A program made the translations under genes and the position numbers. Below the pieces are notes generated by a model. The model saw nothing but the letters and a program-made list of their open reading frames with translations. It was not told the origin of the DNA and did not search any database. From Bacteroidota bacterium (GTDB taxonomy: Bacteria; Bacteroidota; Ignavibacteria; Tepidaquicellales; Tepidaquicellaceae), in the NCBI GenBank assembly GCA_003519545.1, contig DOWN01000183.1:1-5202 (forward strand): a stretch of DNA of 5,202 bases, written 5' to 3'. Of this stretch, positions 1-5,202 are shown piece after piece. Every line of letters begins with the position of its first letter. Position 1 is the stretch's first letter.

Positions 1-1
1 T

Positions 2-1780
2 GTAAAAGGTATTTGGCAGAATTTAGGTGAAGATGCAAATAATAATGGAAGAACTATCACAATCGGAAGCGGTACAACTTCAGCATTTGATGCAGGTGAT
101 GTAAACGGAATTGATGATGACGGAAACGGAAAAATTGATGATTTAATCGGATGGGATTTTACTACAAATAATTATAATGTCACAGCGGCTTCACACGGCA
201 CAGCAACTTTAAGTCAGGTTGTCGGTGACGGAACTATGGGAAATCTTACAGGTGTTGCTCCTGAAGCAAAAAGTTTATTATTAAGAAATGCCAGCGGACA
301 AACTCAGCAGTGGGCTGCTTTTCAATACGCAGTTGAAAAAGGTGCTGATGTTATTACAAGTTCATTAAGTTGGAAATGGCCTTCAAGACCTGATTATTCG
401 CAATTCAGAGTTATTACTGATATGTCACTTGCAGCAGGAACAATTCATACAAACTCAACAAGTAATGACGGAAATAATAATGGTATTCCTTTAAATATTT
501 CTACTGCAGGAAATGTACCTGCACCTTGGTTACATCCTGACCAATTAAAAATCGGCGGTATTGGTGGTGTAATTGGCGTTGGAAATATTAATGTTAATAC
601 AAACATTATTCAAACCTCTTCTCCACACGGACCTGCAACATGGGGAAACTGGAATTTATGGGGAACATATAATAATGTAATTTTACCTGAACACAGAGAT
701 TATCCTTATAGCAGAGTTGCACCTGTGGAAATGCCTGATTCAATGGGATTATTAAAGCCTGACGTTTCATCACCGGGTGAAGGAACAATAGCATGTTATG
801 TAAGTTCAGGAACCGGATACGGATCAACATTCGGTGGAACTTCATCAGCAACTCCTCATACTGCTGGAGTAATCGCTCTTATGCTTTCAATAAATCCGGA
901 AATGTTACCTCAGGATATTGCAAAGGTAATTCAAATGACATCAATTGATATGGGAACACCGGGAAAAGATGGAAGATACGGTGCAGGAAAAGTGAACGCT
1001 TGGGATGCTACTAACTCACCAAAGTTTGTTGTTGAAGGTATCAACGGTGGAAGTAATATGTTAATGAATACAACTTTAGCATCTTCTGATACTGCAAGAG
1101 AGTTAGTTGGTGTAAAAATTTCAACAAGTTTAAATCCACAACTTGGCTCATTAAAGATGTTAAAATTCGGAATGACAACTAATGCAACAGGTTCACATAT
1201 TTCAAGTTTTGATTTATATTTTGATAAAGATAAAAATGGTAATGTAAGTAACGGTGATATACTTTTACAATCACAACCATTTGCAAATGGCCCTATTACT
1301 TTCAATGAATTAAAATTCAAATTTTTAGATACTGCGAGAACTTTAATTCTTGTTGCAAGAACAACTGGTTCTGCTTCAGGAAGTCAAAGTGTAAACATCG
1401 GATTAACAGATACAAATCAGGTTGTTGCTTATTACAATACAAAACCTGCTTCAAATAATTTCCCATTCGGAACTGTAACAAGTAATGGAAACAATCCTTC
1501 AACAATTATCTCTTACGCTTTGGAGCAAAACTTTCCTAATCCTTTCAATCCTGAAACAGTCATTACTTATTCAATAGCAAAAGATGGGTTAGTTAAAATC
1601 AAAGTTTATGATATGATTGGTAAAGAAGTAGCGACACTTGTAAACAACTTCAGATCTGCAGGAACATACAGAGTAGAGTTTAATTCAAAACGATATTCAA
1701 ATTTATCAAGCGGAATTTATTATTATAAAATTGAGTCAGGTGATTTCAGTGATGTCAAAAAAATGATATTACTCAAATAA
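2..1780 (+). CDS. Secreted subtilisin-like S8 serine peptidase with T9SS sorting domain (5' partial)
   Basis: The frame is open from the first bases of the window and 592 residues are visible; the ATG at 236 is internal, since catalytic sequence lies before it. Seen: the catalytic His motif SHGT (His65), a probable oxyanion Asn in TSNDG (Asn155) and the nucleophile motif GTSSATPH (Ser281). The family usually has Met, not Ser, right after the nucleophile. The catalytic Asp, signal peptide and any propeptide must lie upstream. Two acidic loops look calcium-binding: DDDGNGKIDD at 38-47, common in subtilases, and a 12-residue EF-hand-type loop at 408-419 (D408, D410, N412, G413, V415, D419) in a region of about 340-500 that is probably a beta-sandwich. 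Residues 504-592 form a type A T9SS sorting domain (QNFPNPFNP to KKMILLK). Inferred role: extracellular or surface proteolysis after export and removal of the sorting domain. The substrate is unknown. Confidence 0.93.
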   Translation, partial: VKGIWQNLGEDANNNGRTITIGSGTTSAFDAGDVNGIDDDGNGKIDDLIGWDFTTNNYNVTAASHGTATLSQVVGDGTMGNLTGVAPEAKSLLLRNASGQTQQWAAFQYAVEKGADVITSSLSWKWPSRPDYSQFRVITDMSLAAGTIHTNSTSNDGNNNGIPLNISTAGNVPAPWLHPDQLKIGGIGGVIGVGNINVNTNIIQTSSPHGPATWGNWNLWGTYNNVILPEHRDYPYSRVAPVEMPDSMGLLKPDVSSPGEGTIACYVSSGTGYGSTFGGTSSATPHTAGVIALMLSINPEMLPQDIAKVIQMTSIDMGTPGKDGRYGAGKVNAWDATNSPKFVVEGINGGSNMLMNTTLASSDTARELVGVKISTSLNPQLGSLKMLKFGMTTNATGSHISSFDLYFDKDKNGNVSNGDILLQSQPFANGPITFNELKFKFLDTARTLILVARTTGSASGSQSVNIGLTDTNQVVAYYNTKPASNNFPFGTVTSNGNNPSTIISYALEQNFPNPFNPETVITYSIAKDGLVKIKVYDMIGKEVATLVNNFRSAGTYRVEFNSKRYSNLSSGIYYYKIESGDFSDVKKMILLK

Positions 1781-1854
1781 CTTAATTGCGATAAATTAAA
1801 GTATTGTAAATAATAAGTTTTTTATTAATTTTCGGAAAAACCTTAAAACCAAAT

Positions 1855-1859
1855 GGAGG
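1855..1859 (+). promoter_or_regulatory. Shine-Dalgarno site for the Omp28-like gene
   Basis: GGAGG lies 7 bases before the ATG at 1867 and fixes that start, which is followed by a clear signal peptide. This is the only strong Shine-Dalgarno sequence before a gene in this window; hpnC and hpnD have none obvious. The remaining 1781-1854 gap is AT-rich. It shows only a weak AT hairpin at 1811-1827 and a loose Bacteroidota-type promoter resemblance (TTG at 1804-1806, TAATTTTC at 1826-1833, 19-base spacing), which I do not call. Confidence 0.7.
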
Positions 1860-1866
1860 CGTGGAG

Positions 1867-2943
1867 ATGAGAAAATTATTACTCATTCCTATTTTGTGTG
1901 CATTCTTAATTTCCCTTAATACAAATAAGGCAAATTCTCAATCTGTAGCATTTAATACAGTATTAGAATATTGCACAGGAACTTGGTGTCAATGGTGCCC
2001 TTGCGGTCACGATATCATTGATGCGATCTATTAAATTTATCCTGAAACAGTTGTTTTGGCTTACCACGGAGCAGGAAGTGATCCATGGCAATCTTATACA
2101 ACAGGGATCAGATCTCTTTTAGGTATGTCTGCTTATCCAACAGGTGTTGTTGGCAGAAGAACTGGCGTAATTTCAAGAGGTTCATGGATAAATGCGATTG
2201 TAACTCAAAAAACTCTTGAAACAGCAAAAGCAGAACTTTTAACTACAAAAAGTTATAACGCTTCTACAAGAGAAATTACTGTTAATTTAACTGCAAAAGC
2301 ACTTGAAAATTTAACAGGTGATTACAGAGTTAATTTCATTTTAACTGAAGATAATCTTGTATATCATCAGTATTCTAATAATACATGTTCACCCGGAACT
2401 ACTTATTTTCCAGTTTATGATCATGACCATGTAGTTAAATCAATGATCAACGGTGACTTGGGAGAAATGTTAAATACAGGTAGTGTTTGGAATCAGAACG
2501 AAGTAATAAACAAAACTTTAGTTTATACTTTACCAACCGATGTTGTTCCTGAAAACTGTGCAATAAATATCATTGTTTGGAAACAGGAAGGTTCTTTAAG
2601 TTCAAACAGTGTTACATTGAATGCAGGTAAAGTAAAAGTTGATGGTCCTACAAACATTAACCCGATTGCTTCATCTGTAACTGATTATAAACTCTCACAA
2701 AATTATCCTAATCCATTCAACCCAACAACAAACATAAACTTTACCGTTCCTAAAGATATGAACGTTTCTTTAAAAGTTTATGATGCAAAAGGTACTGAAG
2801 TTGCAGTATTAGCAAACGGATTTGTTAAAAAAGGTACTTACAATGCATTGTTTGAAGGTTCAGGATTATCAAGCGGTATTTATTTCTATAAACTTATCGC
2901 AGGTGATTTTGTAGATACAAAGAAAATGGTTTTAAACAAATAA
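1867..2943 (+). pseudogene. Omp28-like thioredoxin-motif secreted protein with T9SS sorting domain, interrupted by in-frame TAA
   Basis: The ATG at 1867 follows a good ribosome site and opens a signal peptide (MRKLLLIPILCAFLISL, likely cleaved near KANS-Q at 24-25). Next comes a cysteine motif, EYCTGTWCQWCPCGH, with Cys36, Cys41, Cys44 and Cys46; this resembles the TGTWCGWCPxG motif of Omp28-related outer membrane proteins. Codon 56 is TAA (2032-2034). The same frame then runs on without another stop for about 300 codons. It carries Omp28-like features (LAYHGAG, DHDHVVKSMINGDLGE, IIVWKQEG) and ends in an intact type A T9SS sorting domain at codons 274-358. Intact, it would be a 358-residue exported protein, perhaps a thiol-disulfide or redox protein. 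As read, translation yields a 55-residue peptide with no sorting domain. A gene caller may instead start at TTG 2056, giving 295 residues without signal peptide or cysteines; that product could not be exported. Likely causes are a recent nonsense mutation or a sequence error. Confidence 0.82.
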
Positions 2944-2970
2944 TATTTTCTTAAATATTTTTTTACAATC

Positions 2971-2995
2971 AACCCCGTTTAAGACGGGGTTTTTT
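2971..2995 (+). terminator. Intrinsic terminator after the Omp28-like gene
   Basis: A perfect 8-bp stem, AACCCCGT (2971-2978) with ACGGGGTT (2984-2991), has a 5-base loop, and T's run from 2990 to 2995. It starts 27 bases after the stop codon at 2943 and is by far the most GC-rich stem in the intergenic sequence, so it should end transcription of the upstream secreted-protein genes. Confidence 0.9.
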
Positions 2996-3007
2996 GTTTG
3001 TATCTGT

Positions 3008-3034
3008 TTGTTTAATTTGTTCAGTTTATATAAT
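3008..3034 (+). promoter_or_regulatory. Possible promoter upstream of the small ORF and palindrome
   Basis: A perfect TATAAT (3029-3034) lies 15 bases after TTGTTT (3008-3013), just downstream of the terminator. The spacing is short for sigma-70, and organisms of this group often use a different consensus (TTG / TAnnTTTG), so this may be a chance match in AT-rich DNA. Confidence 0.2.
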
Positions 3035-3090
3035 AAAATTTTTTTAAACTACCATTCATTAATTATTGATTTTAATAATAATTACAAGTA

Positions 3091-3104
3091 ATTTCACGTG
3101 AAAT
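3091..3104. promoter_or_regulatory. 14-bp perfect palindrome resembling parS / Noc-binding sites
   Basis: ATTTCACGTGAAAT is a perfect 14-bp inverted repeat. Its inner 12 bp equal the core of the ParB site parS (GTTTCACGTGAAAC). Its outer A and T are those of the Noc-binding site (ATTTCCCGGGAAAT). It therefore has the parS base in the centre and the Noc-site base at the edge. It overlaps the first possible start codon of the small ORF at 3103. It could be a ParB-type site, an operator for another dimeric regulator, or chance. Confidence 0.35.
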
Positions 3105-3384
3105 GGAAGTATTAATTCAATACATATATACACTGACTTTAAGAGAAATTCTTGTTCCGGAATATCTATTGATATACAGAAGTTTTGCATTCTTTCATAA
3201 TTTTTTAATTATGAATACATACAGAAAACTGTTTTATAAATGTTATTGGAACAAAGATTTAATAAACAAATCTTCAAGGATTAAAAAGTTTTCTCTGATT
3301 TGGTTTTCAGTTATAATTTCTGTTTTCCTTTCATTTTTTTACGCACCATCCGATCCGGCGAATTCAAAATCAAGTTCAGCATAA
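3103..3384 (+). CDS. Doubtful small ORF, possible single-pass membrane protein
   Basis: I do not recognise this 93-codon frame. It has no Shine-Dalgarno sequence, and its ATG sits on the edge of a palindrome. A second ATG at 3211 (Met37) would give 57 residues: a Lys-rich stretch (KSSRIKK, to about residue 62), one hydrophobic segment at about 64-80 (FSLIWFSVIISVFLSFF) and a short polar tail ending in SKSSSA. That layout fits a small membrane protein or an orphan signal-anchor. However, random AT-rich DNA readily encodes Phe/Ile/Leu-rich hydrophobic stretches. The last codons also overlap sequence resembling a dispersed intergenic repeat, which argues against a conserved C-terminus. A weak hairpin follows the stop by 11 bases. 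More likely spurious or a gene remnant than a real gene. Confidence 0.22.
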   Translation: MEVLIQYIYTLTLREILVPEYLLIYRSFAFFHNFLIMNTYRKLFYKCYWNKDLINKSSRIKKFSLIWFSVIISVFLSFFYAPSDPANSKSSSA

Positions 3385-3388
3385 CTGA
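3367..3388. repeat. Possible remnant of a dispersed intergenic repeat
   Basis: On the minus strand this reads GTTATGCTGAACTTGATTT. It resembles the widespread bacterial intergenic repeat of the type GTCATnCTGAACTTGnTTCAG, in which CTGAA and TTCAG form a small hairpin. Here the partner arm is degraded (TTCAA in place of CTGAA). The match is from memory of the repeat family, and no second copy lies in the window. Confidence 0.25.
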
Positions 3389-3395
3389 CTCTTTC

Positions 3396-3416
3396 AAAAT
3401 TCGCTCAGAATTTTTT
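3396..3416 (+). terminator. Weak terminator-like hairpin
   Basis: AAAATTC (3396-3402) pairs with GAATTTT (3408-3414) around a 5-base loop, and two more T's follow. The 7-bp stem is nearly all A:T, so it is much weaker than the terminator at 2971-2995. Its position just after the stop of the small ORF is the only support beyond the stem itself. Confidence 0.22.
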
Positions 3417-3597
3417 AAATAAAATTTCTGATTTTTTAAATCATACCTTACATTCTTTAAATAAAGTTTTAAACTTATTAATAAACAGGAATTACTCGTT
3501 TAATATAAAAGATACACCTGTAAATCTTGCCTTAATCAATTGCTGGCGGATTTAGAAACCATCCTTTATTTTTCGCTTTAAATCAAAAATTACATAA

Positions 3598-4482
3598 TTG
3601 AAATTTAATGAAGATGTAATATCTGATTCTTACATTTATTGTAAGAAACTGGCAACTGAACATTACGAGAATTTTCCTGTAGGTTCTTTCTTAATACCGG
3701 CTGAAAAAAGAAAATATGTTTATGCAATTTATGCTTTTGCGAGAACCGCTGATGATATTGCTGATTCGAATGAGAGAAGTGAAAAAAAACTGAATGATTT
3801 AAATAAACTTGAAACGGATTTATATAAAATTTTAAGTAACGATAAATCTGAATCAATTGATTCTGAAAATTTAAAATTTTTAATTGCTCTTTCTGATACT
3901 ATAACAAAACTAAAGATTCCTGTTGAAGAGTTTTTAAAATTACTGAAGGCTTTTAAACAGGACTCTGTAAAGAACAGTTATAATAAATTTAATGAACTGA
4001 TTGAATATTCTGATAATTCTGCAAATCCTATAGGGCATTTGATTTTGTATTTGTTTGGATACAACGAAATTAAAGATAAGGAATTATTTGGCTACTCTGA
4101 TAAAATTTGTACTGCCTTACAATTAACTAATTTTTGGCAGGATGTTTCCCGTGATTTGGAAATAAACAGAGTCTATATTCCGGAAGAAGAAATGAATAAG
4201 TTTGGATATTCGATGAGAGAATTGATGGAGAATATACAAAATGATAATTTCAGAAGTCTGATAAAATATTTAACTGAGCAGACAAGAAAGATGTTTAATG
4301 AAGGTTATAAACTGATTGATTTGGTAAACGGTAGATTAAAGTATGAACTGAAATTTATTTATAAAGGTGGAAATGAAATTTTAAATAAAATTGAAAAAAT
4401 TAATTACAACGTTTTGACAGAAAGAGTAAAACTTTCAAAATGGGATTATTTAAAAATGTTATGGCAGAAGAAAAAGATATAA
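3598..4482 (+). CDS. hpnC: Hydroxysqualene synthase HpnC (squalene/phytoene synthase family)
   Basis: This 294-residue protein is full length for the family. HpnC converts presqualene diphosphate to hydroxysqualene, the second step of the HpnD-HpnC-HpnE route from farnesyl diphosphate to squalene. Seen: the HpnC-type N-terminal block YCKKLATEHYENFPVGS (about 14-30), the first aspartate-rich motif DDIAD (52-56) in FARTADDIAD, the region YSDNSANPIGHLILYLFG (137-154), and the second aspartate-rich motif DVSRD (182-186) in QLTNFWQDVSRD, followed by RVYIPEEEM. The Asp motifs bind Mg-diphosphate in this family. The start is TTG at 3598: a TAA lies immediately upstream in frame, and no in-frame ATG occurs before the conserved N-terminal block. 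No clear Shine-Dalgarno sequence is present. The 3' end overlaps hpnD, so the two are very probably one operon. CrtB or CrtM is less likely, given the ENFPVGS block and the paired neighbour. Confidence 0.93.
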   Translation: MKFNEDVISDSYIYCKKLATEHYENFPVGSFLIPAEKRKYVYAIYAFARTADDIADSNERSEKKLNDLNKLETDLYKILSNDKSESIDSENLKFLIALSDTITKLKIPVEEFLKLLKAFKQDSVKNSYNKFNELIEYSDNSANPIGHLILYLFGYNEIKDKELFGYSDKICTALQLTNFWQDVSRDLEINRVYIPEEEMNKFGYSMRELMENIQNDNFRSLIKYLTEQTRKMFNEGYKLIDLVNGRLKYELKFIYKGGNEILNKIEKINYNVLTERVKLSKWDYLKMLWQKKKI

Positions 4483-5202
4483 CAGTAAAAAGTAAAACAA
4501 ATTTTTTGTATTCATTTTCATTATTATCCAAGGAGAAAAATGAAGCAATTAATACAGTGTATGCTTTTTGCAGAAAAACTGATGATATTGTTGATGATGA
4601 AAATGCTTCTGAAGATGTTAAATATAAATTAATCCGCGAATGGAGAAATGAATTTGAAAAAGCACTTGTGAGCAAATCAAAATTTTCACTATTGAATAAA
4701 GTTAATGACATAAGAAAAAAATTTAATATTCCGGTTGAACCTTTTTTTGAATTGATGAAGGGGATGGAAATGGATATACAAAAAAAACGGTATAAAAATT
4801 TTGAAGAGTTATATAATTATTGTTATTGTGCTGCTGCAACCGTCGGTCTTATGTGTATTGAAATATTCGGATACAGAAATAAAAAAACAAAAGAGTTCGC
4901 GGTAAATCTCGGTATCGCTTTACAACTGACTAACATACTTAGAGATTTAAAAAAAGATGCTGAAAACGGAAGAATTTATTTACCAAAAGAAGACTTGGAA
5001 AAATTTGGTTACAGCGAAGAAGATTTAATGAAAAATAATTATAATAACTCTTTTATTGAACTTATGAAGTTTGAATGTGAGAGAGCAAGGTTATATTACA
5101 ATAAAGCAAATGAGTGTCTTACACGGGAAGATAAGGGTTTGATGTTTGCGGCAAGAATTATGGAAAAAATTTATTTCGGAATATTGGAAAAAATTGAAAA
5201 AG
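4440..5202 (+). CDS. hpnD: Presqualene diphosphate synthase HpnD (3' partial)
   Basis: HpnD joins two farnesyl diphosphates to form presqualene diphosphate, the substrate of HpnC next door. About 254 residues are visible and the frame runs off the window; the family is usually somewhat longer, so only a short C-terminal piece is missing. Counting from ATG 4440: NFLYSFSLLSKEKNEAINTVYAFCR (about 21-45), first aspartate-rich motif DDIVDD (48-53), GMEMDI (about 108-113), CYCAAATVGLM (about 128-138), and second aspartate-rich motif DLKKD (169-173) in QLTNILRDLKKD, followed by GRIYLPKEDL. The start is uncertain. ATG 4440 (MGLFKNVMAEEK...) overlaps hpnC by 43 bases; ATG 4461 (MAEEKDITVK...) overlaps by 22. 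Neither has a clear Shine-Dalgarno sequence; 4440 has A-rich sequence directly upstream, and either fits the family. Translation is probably coupled to hpnC. Phytoene synthase (CrtB) is the main alternative, disfavoured by the adjacent hpnC. Confidence 0.9.
   Translation, partial: MGLFKNVMAEEKDITVKSKTNFLYSFSLLSKEKNEAINTVYAFCRKTDDIVDDENASEDVKYKLIREWRNEFEKALVSKSKFSLLNKVNDIRKKFNIPVEPFFELMKGMEMDIQKKRYKNFEELYNYCYCAAATVGLMCIEIFGYRNKKTKEFAVNLGIALQLTNILRDLKKDAENGRIYLPKEDLEKFGYSEEDLMKNNYNNSFIELMKFECERARLYYNKANECLTREDKGLMFAARIMEKIYFGILEKIEK

Larger units (their letters stand above)
2996..3597. other. AT-rich intergenic region between the secreted-protein genes and hpnCD
   Basis: About 600 bases separate the terminator from hpnC. 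I see no RNA gene, riboswitch or convincing protein gene on either strand. It holds a possible promoter (3008-3034), a 14-bp palindrome (3091-3104), a doubtful small ORF (3103-3384), a possible dispersed-repeat remnant (3367-3388) and a weak hairpin (3396-3416). An 11-bp direct repeat ATTTTTTAAAT occurs at 3410-3420 and 3431-3441, but in sequence this AT-rich that may be chance. The stretch 3442-3597 should contain the hpnCD promoter. I could not pick a -35/-10 or Bacteroidota-type -33/-7 pair there with confidence. Confidence 0.6.

Noticed and set aside
606..1505. Open frames on the minus strand (606-851, 931-1320, 1317-1505)
   Set aside because: They lie antisense to the well-supported S8 peptidase and have no recognisable domains or ribosome sites; they are shadows of its codon pattern.
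1811..1827. Hairpin TAATAA / TTATTA after the peptidase gene as a terminator
   Set aside because: A 6-bp all-A:T stem with no following T-run is too weak to call in this AT-rich gap; the peptidase and the next gene may be co-transcribed.
2032..2034. Selenocysteine or alternative genetic code at the internal stop
   Set aside because: The codon is TAA, not TGA, and the expected residue is not a cysteine position. TAA ends the S8 peptidase and hpnC normally (and is the codon at the end of the sorting domain at 2943), so a reassigned TAA is not credible.
2056..2943. TTG at 2056 as the true start of a separate 295-residue gene
   Set aside because: There is no ribosome site. The TTG lies in the middle of a conserved domain, and the product would lack a signal peptide although it carries a T9SS sorting domain that only makes sense on an exported protein.
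3410..3441. Two copies of ATTTTTTAAAT as a repeat array or CRISPR-like element
   Set aside because: There are only two low-complexity copies and no further regularly spaced unit; expected by chance at this base composition.
3605..4711. Minus-strand open frames opposite hpnC and hpnD (3605-3856 and 4400-4711)
   Set aside because: Both are antisense to clear squalene-synthase-family coding sequence, have no family features, and look like compositional shadows.
3598..5202. The two synthases as phytoene or dehydrosqualene synthases of a carotenoid pathway
   Set aside because: Two adjacent divergent paralogues, one with the HYENFPVGS block typical of HpnC, fit the HpnC/HpnD arrangement better than duplicated crtB or crtM. 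No carotenoid gene is visible, although the downstream gene lies outside the window.

Overview
The window is AT-rich, and every supportable gene is on the plus strand. Two proteins end in type IX secretion (T9SS) C-terminal sorting domains of the form QNxPNPFNP...VYDxxGxEVxxL...LSSGIYxYKxxxGxFxxxKKMxLxK. That points to the Bacteroidota/Ignavibacteriota/Chlorobiota group. An Ignavibacteria-like bacterium is my best guess, from the style of these domains plus the hpnC-hpnD pair; no marker gene is present to prove it.

Layout: (1) Bases 2-1780 are the 3' part of a secreted subtilisin-like (S8) serine peptidase with a T9SS sorting domain; its 5' end lies outside the window. (2) Bases 1867-2943 encode an Omp28-like, thioredoxin-motif secreted protein, also with a sorting domain. 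Its frame is interrupted by a single TAA at 2032-2034, just after the cysteine motif. A strong intrinsic terminator at 2971-2995 closes this block. (3) Bases 2996-3597 are about 600 bases of very AT-rich sequence. They hold only a doubtful small membrane-protein ORF, a 14-bp perfect palindrome that looks like a hybrid of the ParB (parS) and Noc binding sites, a possible dispersed-repeat remnant and a weak hairpin. (4) Bases 3598-4482 and 4440-5202 are two overlapping squalene/phytoene synthase family genes, hpnC and hpnD, the latter cut by the window end.

How the genes work together: HpnD and HpnC should act in sequence (farnesyl diphosphate to presqualene diphosphate to hydroxysqualene), with HpnE expected downstream to give squalene for hopanoids or related lipids. 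The two upstream proteins are probably independent cargo of the same T9SS export route, not members of one pathway. I see no convincing undescribed multi-gene system. The items most worth a second look are the in-frame stop and the parS/Noc-like palindrome.
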